This document shows positions 32,554 through 42,076 of a DNA stretch of 64,000 bases, in pieces. The notes under the pieces are model-generated. The model was not told the origin of the DNA. It saw only the letters and a program-made list of their open reading frames with translations, and searched no databases. The number at the start of each line of letters is the position of its first letter. The first letter of the stretch is position 1. Location: contig CATKYJ010000005.1 in the NCBI GenBank assembly GCA_949840885.1, positions 1 to 64,000 of the forward strand. The letters are read 5' to 3'. The DNA is from an uncultured Acetatifactor sp. (GTDB taxonomy: Bacteria > Bacillota > Clostridia > Lachnospirales > Lachnospiraceae). The position numbers were made by a program, and so were the translations under genes.

Positions 32554-34962
32554 TCACTCCTTTCCCACCACTGCCGCGCTCTGAGGCGCAACCGTCGTCC
32601 CCTGGTAAGTCACTTCATGCTCCGTGTAGTTGACGACCACATATCTGATCTCGCCGCCCCTGCGGTAGCTGTTGATGACCACGCCGTCCTCCGGAACGGT
32701 TCTGTCTGTCCACGCAAAGTCCTGTACCTGGCTGAGTACATCGTTGATCTGTCCGTACACGGTCTCGATCAGCTCCTCGTAGAGCGTGTACTCCGTGGAA
32801 TAATAGTTTGCCGAGAAAGTGTCCCCCAGCTTATAGGAGGGCTCTTTCGACAGGATGAACGACGGGTAGATATTGTAGTCGATCATCCGCAGGATACAAT
32901 CCTGGGTATAGAAAGAGAAATTCGCATAGGGCGCGTACATCTCCATGGTTCCGTGAAGCACCATCTGGAGAAACGGCACCGTGTCCGTCTCAAAGATGAA
33001 CTGAGAGCTTCCCACCGGGGCCTGCAGATAGCGGTCGGTGTATTTCCAGAGATAGCTGTTGGGATTCTCCAGATTCAGCTTTGTCTCCTGTCCCACTTCC
33101 TCCAGGGTATTCCGGTACAGCTCCACACTCTCCGTCAGGCTGGTGACCACGCCGTCCCTGCTCCAGTTGGAGGTGAGCACATGCGGCATCTCCGTCAGTG
33201 TCAGGCTGTCCGAAAAATCAGACGTTTTGCCCGCCAGCTGCCTGGTCCACTCTGCCGTCTTCTCCGGCGTGGCGTAGCTGAAGAGGGCGGTAGGCACATT
33301 GGCCGGCAGAATCGCGCTTTTGTCAATGCTCAGATACCAGTTGCTGATACATTTCACTGCCGTATTGTAGTAATTTACCATTTTTCGGTTTACGGACACC
33401 GTGTTCCGGGCCAGGGACACATCCACGCCCCGCTCCGCAAAATCCCGGATCAGACTCTTGAAATCCCCCTTACTGCCTATGGCGCCGGAAAATTTCAGCT
33501 TGTAAGGCTTCGAGAGACTCTCTCCGCCTTTCTGCCATCCGATGAGGCCGGAATTGATATTGGTGATTCCCTTTTCCAGCACCCGGTTCAGGATATCCTC
33601 CACATCCTCGGTGGTAGTCATCTCCACCTGGGTATTTCCCACGATTCCGCTCTTGGAATCCGCCATGATGAAATCCAGCCGCAGAGGAATGTCTCCCCCA
33701 CCCGCCTCGGACAGCGTCAGCTCCCCGGTGCCCAGCAGATATTCCCTGTACACTCTGGCCATGCCGGTATAGTCCGCAGGCGCGGTACCGTCGCTGCCGT
33801 CTCCGAACAAAAAGGCGTAGGTCATGTCAATGTCATAGCGGTAGATCTCGTCCATCTGTTTGAAGAAGCCGCTGCCCTGCTCGTCGTACAGCTGATAATA
33901 GTTGATATTCAGCTCAAATCTGGGATAGGCCCAGGTGTAAGTGGTGGCCTTGGTGCCGTCCGGGTTCACGATGATGTCCATGTACTCGGCGCCCTGGTTT
34001 GCCCAGGCCGCAAAGGCCATCTGCCCGTCTCCGTGGGCGATGCCGAACACCGGCATAACCGGATCTTTCACCGGCACGTCGTCGTAATAGGCGAAGCTGT
34101 AGCTGCTCTCCGTGGCATAGTCCCTGCCGTACACATCCCCTTCGTAGGCATTGAACACGGAGGTATTGTCCACAAACCGGATCAGGCTTCCGCTGCCGTC
34201 AGGCACCAGCACATAGCCGGGCACCCGGTAGCTGTCCTCTTTCTCCCACTCCAGGGTATCCGGGTTCATCACATTCATGCAGCCGCCGCTGGCTCCCAGA
34301 AAAGGCGTGATATCAATGGCTGCCAGACTGTTCAGGCCGCTTCCGGACATCTCCCCGCCGGGAATGTAATAGTCTATGCTCTCCTCCCCCAGGGTGATAT
34401 AGACTTTCATGGTTACCTCCGGCTTCCGGAACCGGATGTCCAGACAGTATTTTCCCTCCTCCGCCTTGCTCAGCACGGATTCCGCGTCCTCCTCGGAAGC
34501 GGAGGAAATGTACTTTATCTTGTCGCTGTCATAATACTCCAGCGTAATCAGGGAATTCGCGATTCCCACATAAGTGCTGTTCAGGTCGTCTGGATAGCTT
34601 TCCGCCGCCTCCAGAATCTCCTCCGGGGAGGCCTTTTCTTTCTCCAGCGCTTTCACCGCGTCTTTCACATCCCCGGGAAAGGGCAGATCCGCGCCGGTTT
34701 TGATGCAGTATCCGGTCTGTTTATCCACAATGGCAAGGACGTCTCTGTCCTCCCGCCAGTAGTATTTTACCGTCCCCGTCTCCAGCAGCAGCTCATATTC
34801 CGCGTACTCCGCAGGCTCGTATTCCGCTCTCTCCGGCGCCGTCCTCGTGTCGCGGTTGGTAGCCACATAGGCCTGGGCGCGGCCAGGCCAAAGCCCCATG
34901 CCGAGAATCGGTATCAAACCCAAGGCAATCCATTTGTTTCTTTTCCCTCTCTTAAAAAACAT
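32554..34962 (-). CDS. DUF5696 domain-containing secreted protein
   Basis: This 802-residue protein has a signal peptide (KWIALGLIPILGMGLWPGRAQA). The large domain begins with ELLLETGTVKYYWREDRDVLAIVDKQTGY and contains YVLVPDGSGSLIRF and a TIM-barrel-like half with MTYAFLFGDGSD, LRLDFIMADSK, SNWSRDGVV and PSFILSKEPSYKL. I recognise this as DUF5696, which is often found in CUT1 loci and looks like a glycoside hydrolase relative without proven activity. It overlaps the YIP1 gene by 11 bases. Probably acts outside the cell on the imported glycan (inference). Confidence 0.8.
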   Translation of the reverse strand: MFFKRGKRNKWIALGLIPILGMGLWPGRAQAYVATNRDTRTAPERAEYEPAEYAEYELLLETGTVKYYWREDRDVLAIVDKQTGYCIKTGADLPFPGDVKDAVKALEKEKASPEEILEAAESYPDDLNSTYVGIANSLITLEYYDSDKIKYISSASEEDAESVLSKAEEGKYCLDIRFRKPEVTMKVYITLGEESIDYYIPGGEMSGSGLNSLAAIDITPFLGASGGCMNVMNPDTLEWEKEDSYRVPGYVLVPDGSGSLIRFVDNTSVFNAYEGDVYGRDYATESSYSFAYYDDVPVKDPVMPVFGIAHGDGQMAFAAWANQGAEYMDIIVNPDGTKATTYTWAYPRFELNINYYQLYDEQGSGFFKQMDEIYRYDIDMTYAFLFGDGSDGTAPADYTGMARVYREYLLGTGELTLSEAGGGDIPLRLDFIMADSKSGIVGNTQVEMTTTEDVEDILNRVLEKGITNINSGLIGWQKGGESLSKPYKLKFSGAIGSKGDFKSLIRDFAERGVDVSLARNTVSVNRKMVNYYNTAVKCISNWYLSIDKSAILPANVPTALFSYATPEKTAEWTRQLAGKTSDFSDSLTLTEMPHVLTSNWSRDGVVTSLTESVELYRNTLEEVGQETKLNLENPNSYLWKYTDRYLQAPVGSSQFIFETDTVPFLQMVLHGTMEMYAPYANFSFYTQDCILRMIDYNIYPSFILSKEPSYKLGDTFSANYYSTEYTLYEELIETVYGQINDVLSQVQDFAWTDRTVPEDGVVINSYRRGGEIRYVVVNYTEHEVTYQGTTVAPQSAAVVGKE

Positions 34963-36997
34963 TCTGGATCATCTCCTTTCCGACGGAGGCCAGGAACGTG
35001 TACAGGCTGTTCCACATAATGGAAATGATGATGCCGATCACCGCCACAATCACCATAAACACCACCGTCAAAACGATACTCTTCACCGTCTCCCCGAAAG
35101 TATAGTCATGTACTGTCTGAAGCCCGATAAATATGGTAATGACGCTCCAGACGATTCCGATGAGCAATACCAACGTCAGCAGAAACGCTTCGTTGTAGGT
35201 CAGCACATACGACACACAGGTCACCACAAGCAGCGCGATCATGGCGGGCATCAGGCCGTTGGCCGGTATCATGAAGATCTGCTTAAAGGTGCCGTCCCCG
35301 TCGTTGATGCTGGTCACCAGATAATTGCAGATCACAAACAGTCCCAGCAGCGCGAAGAATCCCAGCACAATGGAGCCGATGTCCATGTTCTCCACTTTCA
35401 CGGTCTGGTAGATAAATCCTTTCACGGTCTTGTACGCCATAAAGTCGATGAAGAACAGCAAGTAAATCACCGCCGCGGAGAACACGGAGCCCTGTCTGTA
35501 CTTGCGTATTTCGTAATAGCAGTCCATGGGGTGCCTGGGAGTCTTCAGGGCGTAGAGAATGTCTTTCCACACCGGCAGGGACTCGGACCTGGCCCTCACC
35601 CGCTCTCCTGCCCTGGCCAGACGCCCGCCCTTTCTCTTGTCAATTTCCCTGACGACCTTTTTCAAGACCAGCAGTCCAATGACCAGTCCCAGGATCAGTC
35701 CCAGCCATTTCTGAATCCACTCATTGCGCACTTCCCAGAAAGACTGGGAGTAGTATTCCTTATTGTTGGCCACTTTAAAATGTTCCAGAGAGGCCTCATA
35801 ATCCTCCGCGTGGAGATAGGCTTTGCCTACGCCGTTGTGGGCCAGCACGGACATCTGGTTCAGCTTCAGCACCTCGTTCCACTTACTCATAGCCTCCTCA
35901 TAGCGCCCCTCCTCGTAGAGATTCATGGCCGTATAGACCGTCCGGGCGTACTCCGTGGGCTTGAAAGACTGCAGATACCCCTTTGTGCCGTCCACCGCCC
36001 AGATATTTCCCTCCGTATCCACCGCGATGGAGGGCAGGCTGGCAAAGAGTCCCGCGATGTCCACTGTAGTCACATAGGAGCCGAACTCAAAAATCTCCTC
36101 GCCGTTCTTGGAGTAGATATTGATATAGCCCGACGCGGAACAGGCGTAGATCAGCCCGCTTCCGTCCACATAGACATCCGTCAGATTGTCAAAGGACCAG
36201 ACATCCGACTTGAACATATTGCCGCCGTTGGTACTGTGCTTTTTCATGCCGTTTCGGTGGGTTCCGCTGGTAGCGGTATAGACGATTCCGTCACGGTCCA
36301 CAAACACATTGGCGAACACCGTGGGGTTGATGTCCACCAGATTGGCCAGCTGATCTCTGGTAAACAGCAGCTGCTGCAGCCTTTGGGAAAAAGTCAGATC
36401 CGCGTCGTTCACCGCGAAATACCCCAGAAATTCGCCGGTCTTCGCCAGTTGGATTACACCGTTGTAGACACCCTCCCCGATAAGGTACACGTTTCCCCCG
36501 CCGTCCACCGCCACCCGCTTGGGCTCATAGTTGGTGTCCGCGAAAATCGGAGCGTCCGGTCTGGTGAGCTTGTTGAGCAGATTAAAATCCTTGTCGAAGA
36601 TCAGCACGGCCTTGGCCCCGGTATCCGCGATATAGATGTCACCGTTTTCCGTCACGTATACGCCCCTGGGGCCGGTGAGCTCGCTGCTCTCCAGAATCCC
36701 CGCCACCTGTCCTGACGTGATGTCGTACTTGATGACCCGCTTATTGCCCGTGTCCGCAATGTAGAGCATATTGTCCTCGTCGATAAACAAATCCTCCGGA
36801 GTGGAAAGGCCCAGCTCCGTGACGGTCTTATCCGGCAGATACGCGTCCTGGGTTCTCTCCCAGTTCTTATCCTCGTCCGCCGCATAGGTGTAGGAGGTAG
36901 CCTGGTTGGCGCTTGCCGTCATGGACGTCTGCGCAAGCAGGGATACCAGCGCCAGGAGGAACAGGATATTCTTAAATCCGCTGTGTTTTTTCATCAC
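34952..36997 (-). CDS. Secreted NHL-repeat / TPR protein with C-terminal YIP1 membrane domain
   Basis: This 681-residue protein is a modular fusion: signal peptide (ILFLLALVSLLAQTSMTASA), NHL-type beta-propeller repeats from about 50 to 345 (PEDLFIDEDNMLYIADTGNKRVI, PRGVYVTENGDIYIADTG, PSIAVDTEGNIWAVDG), a short TPR part (NLYEEGRYEEAMSKWNEVLKLN, GKAYLHAEDYEASLEHFKVAN). A membrane helix near 440 and a five-helix YIP1 domain (residues about 490-680) complete it. It likely anchors an extracellular propeller beside the importer. Such proteins co-occur with DUF5696 and CUT1 genes; their function is unproven. Confidence 0.85.
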   Translation of the reverse strand: MMKKHSGFKNILFLLALVSLLAQTSMTASANQATSYTYAADEDKNWERTQDAYLPDKTVTELGLSTPEDLFIDEDNMLYIADTGNKRVIKYDITSGQVAGILESSELTGPRGVYVTENGDIYIADTGAKAVLIFDKDFNLLNKLTRPDAPIFADTNYEPKRVAVDGGGNVYLIGEGVYNGVIQLAKTGEFLGYFAVNDADLTFSQRLQQLLFTRDQLANLVDINPTVFANVFVDRDGIVYTATSGTHRNGMKKHSTNGGNMFKSDVWSFDNLTDVYVDGSGLIYACSASGYINIYSKNGEEIFEFGSYVTTVDIAGLFASLPSIAVDTEGNIWAVDGTKGYLQSFKPTEYARTVYTAMNLYEEGRYEEAMSKWNEVLKLNQMSVLAHNGVGKAYLHAEDYEASLEHFKVANNKEYYSQSFWEVRNEWIQKWLGLILGLVIGLLVLKKVVREIDKRKGGRLARAGERVRARSESLPVWKDILYALKTPRHPMDCYYEIRKYRQGSVFSAAVIYLLFFIDFMAYKTVKGFIYQTVKVENMDIGSIVLGFFALLGLFVICNYLVTSINDGDGTFKQIFMIPANGLMPAMIALLVVTCVSYVLTYNEAFLLTLVLLIGIVWSVITIFIGLQTVHDYTFGETVKSIVLTVVFMVIVAVIGIIISIMWNSLYTFLASVGKEMIQNVF

Positions 36998-37017
36998 TAT
37001 ACCTCTATTTTAGTTCC

Positions 37018-37112
37018 GCATCTGCCCTCCAGTACCTAGACATAGGCAGAGAATTTCCGGCCGCAGAGGGAATGCGTCCCTAAATCCTCTGGGGTACCGG
37101 ATGGGCAGATGC
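37018..37112 (-). other. Cloverleaf-like intergenic element between permease and YIP1 genes
   Basis: GCATCTGCCCTCCAGTACC (37018-37036) pairs with the complementary arm at 37093-37112 with one bulge and one mismatch, enclosing inner stems AGAGG/CCTCT and GGGA/TCCC. No T run follows on either strand. It lies inside the gene series, so it may be a processing or stability element in the mRNA. Confidence 0.5.
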
Positions 37113-37146
37113 TGTTTTAATTAGCTATTGACACTTCTTAGCCGGA

Positions 37147-38037
37147 CTACTTGATGCCGGAATGGCTCATGGTATTCATCACCTGTGACTGCATGCAGAC
37201 AAAGATGATCAGGTTGGGCAAAAACAGCAGTACCGATGCCGCCGCCGTCATGCCTGCCGCCGCTATGGCATTGTTGGTGGACAGAGAGTTCAGGTAGTAG
37301 GCAAGGGTCCGCATGGTGTCATTGTTCACATAATTGTTGGAAGCCTCCGTGGCCATCCACACCTGCTGGAAAGTCAGGACAATGGAGGTAGCCAGGGCCG
37401 GCCGGATCAGCGGGACAATGATCTTGCGCACAATGGTCAGCTCTTTGGCGCCGTCCATGACCGCGGCTTCGATCAAAGCGTCCGGAATCTGGTCCGTGAA
37501 CTGCTTTACCAAAAACAGTCCCACGGGCATGGCCGCCAGGGGCAGCACATGCACCAGCCAGGTGTCCGTCAGATGCAGCCTTGTGATCACCAGATATCTG
37601 GAGATGGCCACGGCCGTAGGCACGAACATCAGCGCCAGCTGGTTGATCTCGAAGAGAGCCCCCTTGCCCTTGAAGTTCTTTTTGGCGAATGTATACGCCC
37701 CCAGAATCGTGATGACCAGGTTCAGGGCCACGGTCATCACCGTCACCAGCACCGAGTTCAGCAGGTAGCGCAGCATGGGCACTCCTGTGGTGCTGGAGAG
37801 GGCGAACAGGCTCTTAAAGTTATTCATGGTCGGATTGTGCGCCACAATATGGGGCGGAAACGCGAACAGCTCCCCCAGAGGCATGAACGCACGATTGACC
37901 AGCATGATCACGGGCAGAATCATAAACACTGCCAGCGGAATCAGAATGACGTAAAACTTGATCTGTCCCCTGGAAAAATTCCTGGGATTGATGCGGGAGC
38001 CCTGAAAGTCGCCCCGCCTTTGTCTCCTCTTTTTCAA
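37147..38037 (-). CDS. Carbohydrate ABC transporter permease (MalG-type), TTG start
   Basis: This protein is about 297 residues with six membrane helices, an EAA loop IEAAVMDGAKELTIVRKIIVPLIRP and the FQQVWMATEASNNYV region of MalG-like subunits. The frame is open well upstream, into the previous gene, but only the TTG at 38037 is preceded by a good GGGAGG. It partners the MalF-type gene ending at 38054. This is the second permease pair of the gene series. Confidence 0.9.
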   Translation of the reverse strand: MKKRRQRRGDFQGSRINPRNFSRGQIKFYVILIPLAVFMILPVIMLVNRAFMPLGELFAFPPHIVAHNPTMNNFKSLFALSSTTGVPMLRYLLNSVLVTVMTVALNLVITILGAYTFAKKNFKGKGALFEINQLALMFVPTAVAISRYLVITRLHLTDTWLVHVLPLAAMPVGLFLVKQFTDQIPDALIEAAVMDGAKELTIVRKIIVPLIRPALATSIVLTFQQVWMATEASNNYVNNDTMRTLAYYLNSLSTNNAIAAAGMTAAASVLLFLPNLIIFVCMQSQVMNTMSHSGIK

Positions 38038-38053
38038 CTTTATCCCTCCCTGC

Positions 38054-38974
38054 CTAATCGTTATCGCCGAACAGCCGGCCGGCCACCATGTTGAAGCCGT
38101 ACACCACAAGCAGCAGCACTACGGAGATCGCCGCGGCATATCCCATCTCATAGCGCAGGAAGCCGTAGTCGTCAATATGGTTGGTGATCAGCTGTCCGGA
38201 GTAGTTGGGAGTGGGATTCGCTCCGCTTAAAGTGACGCCGATCCACCCCATGTTGAACGCATTGACAATGGCCATGACCGCGCCGAAGAACATCTGGGGC
38301 TTCATGGAGGGCACAGTGATATAAATGATCTCTTGAAAACGGTTCCTGATGCCGTCCACATAGGCCGCTTCGTACAGCTCCTGATCGATATTCAGAATAC
38401 CGGATATCATGGACAGGAACCCGATTCCCATTGCCGACCAGAGGGATACGATGATCATGATCAGCATAAAGTAGTCGCTGGTCAGCAGAAACTGCACCGG
38501 CGTGTCCACAAGCCCCAGGCGCAGCAGGATGCTGTTGAACCATCCCGACTGATCGCCGGAGAAAATCGTCTTCCAGATGACGCCGATGAACACGCCGCCC
38601 AGCATGGAGGGCGTGTAGATACAGAGGGCCAGAATCGTCCTGGGAATAGGCTGTATCTGCGCCAGCATCCAGGCCAGCAGGAAAGATATCACATAGCCGC
38701 CGGGGCCCACGATCAGCGCGTATAGGAAAGTATTGGGCAGTACGTACTTCAGGAACACCTCGTCCTGGGTGAACAGGGTGATGTAATTGAGCAGTCCCGT
38801 AAAGCTGGGCTCATTGATCACGTCAAAATAAGTGAAAGACAAGCCCATGGCAATGATCACCGGAACCAGAATAAAAGTGGAAAACAATATGATATATGGC
38901 AGAAGCATCAGGTATGCCTTGCCGTCCTCCTTTGTAAAACGCCGTCTCTTTCTATTCCTCTCTGCCGGCCGCAT
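38054..38974 (-). CDS. Carbohydrate ABC transporter permease (MalF-type)
   Basis: This protein is about 306 residues with six membrane helices ([20 protein letters not shown] first) and EAA loop [29 protein letters not shown] 38974 has AGGAGG eight bases upstream; a GTG three codons earlier overlaps that SD. The start lies 23 bases inside the preceding solute-binding gene, indicating coupling. Confidence 0.92.
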   Translation of the reverse strand: MRPAERNRKRRRFTKEDGKAYLMLLPYIILFSTFILVPVIIAMGLSFTYFDVINEPSFTGLLNYITLFTQDEVFLKYVLPNTFLYALIVGPGGYVISFLLAWMLAQIQPIPRTILALCIYTPSMLGGVFIGVIWKTIFSGDQSGWFNSILLRLGLVDTPVQFLLTSDYFMLIMIIVSLWSAMGIGFLSMISGILNIDQELYEAAYVDGIRNRFQEIIYITVPSMKPQMFFGAVMAIVNAFNMGWIGVTLSGANPTPNYSGQLITNHIDDYGFLRYEMGYAAAISVVLLLVVYGFNMVAGRLFGDND

Positions 38975-41900
38975 ACCCGTCACCTCCTGTTTTTGCCCGG
39001 TCCATCTGCTCCTGAATCCAGTCCACGTCCCGGATCACATAGTCCTTGAGACGTTCTCCCGATTCATTGTAATATCCCAGCTCCTGCATCTTCTTCCTGA
39101 TCTCCCGGTTGATGGCGATGACTTTCTCGTCGGCTGCCACCTGGGCCGAAGTTCCGTCAAAGACCATGGCATTCCAGATGTCGGAAATGGAGCGCTCCAG
39201 CAGATACTGTCCCGGCGTCCTGGGCACATCCCGCAGTTCGTATACCATGTCCATGATGATCTCCTTGTCTTCCTGTCCGATGGGAGCCTGCTCCAGCGCC
39301 GCCACATTGGAGGGCAGCCAGAAATAGGTATCCCCGTAGGTGGATCGCAGGGTATAGGTGTATTCCACCTGGGTCTCCTCGCTGGTCCACCACTTCATAA
39401 ACTCCCAGGCCTGGTCGGCCATCCGGGTCCCCGCAAAGATCACGCCGCCGCTGCCGTTGGCCACAAAGCTTCTGTCGATGGTGCCGTCCTCCTGCACGGT
39501 TCCCAGATAGGGCGCAAGCTCCCACTGTCCCTCCAGCTCCGTGGCTCCGTTCCTTATCAGCACATAGGTGTTGGAGTCAATGATGCCTATGGGCAGAACG
39601 GAATAGCGGAAAGAGTTGAAGAATTCCTGCACCTGGGTATCCAGGGAATAAGCCACAAACAGCTCGCCCAGGTTTTTCAGTCCTTTCACCGCCTCCGGCT
39701 GGTCGATAGCCGTCACAGTGCCGTCCTCCGCATAGAGCTGGCCTCCGTTCTGGAAGATCAGGGGCGTGGTCTGGTAGAACCATTTATAACCCACGCCGGA
39801 GGAAATATTGTGATAGAAGTTCATGCCGTAACGCTGTAAGCTGGGCAGCAGGTCAACCAGCTCGTTCCAGGTATCCGGCACCTCCAGCCCCAGATTCTCG
39901 AAAATGTCCGTCCGATAGATTACAGCATTGAAGTCAAGTGTCTCCGGCATGGCATAGATCCCCTGATTGTACGTATAGGGGACCAGTTCCCCTGCCACAA
40001 AGCGGTTCGCCACCTGCCAGTAATCCTCAAACTGGGTCATATCGTACAGCGCGCCCCTGCAGGCCAAGTCAAAGGGCATATGGGAGCTCAATCCCAAGGC
40101 TATGTCCGGCGTCTCCCCTGCCGCGCAGGCCAGCGTCAGCTTATTGGCGTCCGGCATGACGGAAATCTTGACCTTGATGCCGGTTTTGGGCGTAAATTCC
40201 GTGTCCGCCAGCTTCTGCAGCAGATCCACATGGGTCAGCGCCCTGGAGACCCAGATATTCAGCTCGTCCTCCCGGGCCGAGGTGGTCTTGTACTTCTCGG
40301 ATACAAAGGAATAGTACACTGTCCGTATGCTGTTGGCCGCCTTTGCCAACAGTCCTGCTTTGGCTTTGGGCATCTTATCCTGGCCGAAAGCATAGACGGC
40401 GTCCAGGGAGAAATTCACGTTCATCACAGAGGAAGTGAACTTGCTCACCGCCACCAGAACGGAATTGTCCGCACCGGTAAGGCTCTGGGTGTAGAGCGCG
40501 ATCTCGTCCGGGTACTCCGCCATATCGTCGATAAAGACCTCCGCCTTGTCCAGATAGGACAGCAGCGCGCCGTTTACGCCGTATTCCGACTCGTCCTGAA
40601 GCTCAAAGCGGATATGCTGCAGAATGGTCTTGTAGGCCGCCAGGTAATCCGGAATCTCCGGAATGTACTGGGTCATCTTCCAGGTTCTGTATTTGTCCGC
40701 ATCCTGGCCGGAGATCTTCTTGATGTCCAGGGTGAGCTGGGTCACATGCTCGGCGATGAGCTGACCGTACCGCCAGGCCGGCATCACCGGCTCCATCTCC
40801 GTCTTCAGGGTCAGGGTATGCTCCCCGGCCGTCAGGTAAATATAGTAGGGATTCCCCTCCTCGTCCGACAGGACCTCGTTGGCCCAGCCGCTGTCGCTGT
40901 AGGGGAACGCATAGCATGCCAGCTCCCGGAAAGGCACCTCTCCGTCGATGCGGATGCTCTCAAAGGAGCTGAACTCCTCCTTGTCGTTCATGTAGTGGAA
41001 CCCGAGCCTGTACAGGCCGTCCTGCTCCACATTCAGGACATAGCTGATCTCATTGCCCGGCTTGGTCCAGGACAGGGTATTCAAAAGCTTATATTCCGGG
41101 TCGTAAGGAGTCATGGCAGGGTCTGCCGTTGACTTGTAGATGATCTCGGCGGAGTTCTTCCTCGTATACTCCGTTGCCCCCACGAACACGGTGGCCTCCC
41201 TGGGAACGATCTGTTTGTCCCTGTGGCCGGCCTGGTATTGCTCGTATGTGGGAATGTCCTCCCCGGGAGCCTCCGCGTACAGACTCCCCAGCGCCAGGCC
41301 GTCATTGGAGCGGTTGGACAGGGTGATCACATTTTCCCCCGCCTCCAGGGTCATATATAAAGGGTGTGTGGTGGAATAGGTGTTGTTGTAGAGCCATGTG
41401 TGGTTCCATTCGTTCACCCGGCTCTGGGTAGGCGCGATTTCATCGCCGTAGCGGTCCCTGAGATATTCCTCCACCAAGTCCTCCCAGTAGAGGGACAGTT
41501 CCACCGTCTTCCACTCCTGGTACTGGGCCTCGCCGTTCAGCTTTACCTCCACCGTGTAGTCCAGATAGGAATTACCCGCAGAGTAATAGTCCACCGCCAG
41601 ATAATACACACCCGCTTTTTCCACGTTTATTTTGTATTCCGCGCTCTCCTCATAGTCAAGCACCACGGCTTTTCCCTCATAGGCCGGCTGGCCGTCGCCG
41701 GGTTCATACTTTTCCGCCGCGCCTGACGGATCCGCCCGGAAGCTGCCCTGGCCGTGGTCCGCGTCCAGGTACATCAGGTAGTCCGTGTACATGTAATCCG
41801 AGGAGACGAGAGAATTCGACAGCAGCTCATAGGCCTGCCTCAGTTCTTCGGGGCTGACATCCTCCACATATTCGGCACGGTTCATATTCAAGATCAGATA

Positions 41901-41978
41901 AAGGCCCCCGCCGCACAGCGCGGCCGCTGCAGCCCATACAATACCTTTTTTCAAAAATCCAGCCTTTTTCGCCTTCAT
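38952..41978 (-). CDS. Giant membrane-anchored solute-binding protein with jelly-roll carbohydrate-binding modules
   Basis: This 1008-residue protein is more than twice the normal size of a sugar-binding protein. An uncleaved-looking N-terminal helix ([19 protein letters not shown]) anchors it. Residues about 100-260 and 285-430 look like two beta-sandwich modules of CBM35/CBM6 type ([55 protein letters not shown], each ending with a GEN/GEHTLTL strand). A helical linker follows. Residues about 570-950 are an SBP_bac_1 domain ([70 protein letters not shown]). There is no lipobox. It directly precedes a permease pair and probably serves it. Confidence 0.85.
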   Translation of the reverse strand: MKAKKAGFLKKGIVWAAAAALCGGGLYLILNMNRAEYVEDVSPEELRQAYELLSNSLVSSDYMYTDYLMYLDADHGQGSFRADPSGAAEKYEPGDGQPAYEGKAVVLDYEESAEYKINVEKAGVYYLAVDYYSAGNSYLDYTVEVKLNGEAQYQEWKTVELSLYWEDLVEEYLRDRYGDEIAPTQSRVNEWNHTWLYNNTYSTTHPLYMTLEAGENVITLSNRSNDGLALGSLYAEAPGEDIPTYEQYQAGHRDKQIVPREATVFVGATEYTRKNSAEIIYKSTADPAMTPYDPEYKLLNTLSWTKPGNEISYVLNVEQDGLYRLGFHYMNDKEEFSSFESIRIDGEVPFRELACYAFPYSDSGWANEVLSDEEGNPYYIYLTAGEHTLTLKTEMEPVMPAWRYGQLIAEHVTQLTLDIKKISGQDADKYRTWKMTQYIPEIPDYLAAYKTILQHIRFELQDESEYGVNGALLSYLDKAEVFIDDMAEYPDEIALYTQSLTGADNSVLVAVSKFTSSVMNVNFSLDAVYAFGQDKMPKAKAGLLAKAANSIRTVYYSFVSEKYKTTSAREDELNIWVSRALTHVDLLQKLADTEFTPKTGIKVKISVMPDANKLTLACAAGETPDIALGLSSHMPFDLACRGALYDMTQFEDYWQVANRFVAGELVPYTYNQGIYAMPETLDFNAVIYRTDIFENLGLEVPDTWNELVDLLPSLQRYGMNFYHNISSGVGYKWFYQTTPLIFQNGGQLYAEDGTVTAIDQPEAVKGLKNLGELFVAYSLDTQVQEFFNSFRYSVLPIGIIDSNTYVLIRNGATELEGQWELAPYLGTVQEDGTIDRSFVANGSGGVIFAGTRMADQAWEFMKWWTSEETQVEYTYTLRSTYGDTYFWLPSNVAALEQAPIGQEDKEIIMDMVYELRDVPRTPGQYLLERSISDIWNAMVFDGTSAQVAADEKVIAINREIRKKMQELGYYNESGERLKDYVIRDVDWIQEQMDRAKTGGDGYAAGREE

Positions 41979-41994
41979 GAATGTGCTCCTTATT

Positions 41995-42050
41995 AAAAAG
42001 AAGGACTTATTATCTCCACTTTATGTGTCTTATAACAAGTCCTTCTTTTT
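41995..42050 (-). terminator. Intra-operon terminator between the two solute-binding protein genes
   Basis: AAAAAGAAGGACTT and AAGTCCTTCTTTTT form a 14-bp stem with T residues, starting 27 bases after the frameshifted binding-protein gene's stop. It ends 16 bases before the ATG of the giant binding protein, overlapping its leader. It should reduce, not abolish, downstream expression. Confidence 0.8.
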
Positions 42051-42076
42051 CTGATTGCGCTAACGCTTCGCTTCCT

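Noticed and set aside
32617..35019. Roughly 800-codon open frame opposite the DUF5696 gene
   Set aside because: Antisense to a well-formed secreted protein; composition is His/Arg/Leu-rich shadow coding without domain motifs.
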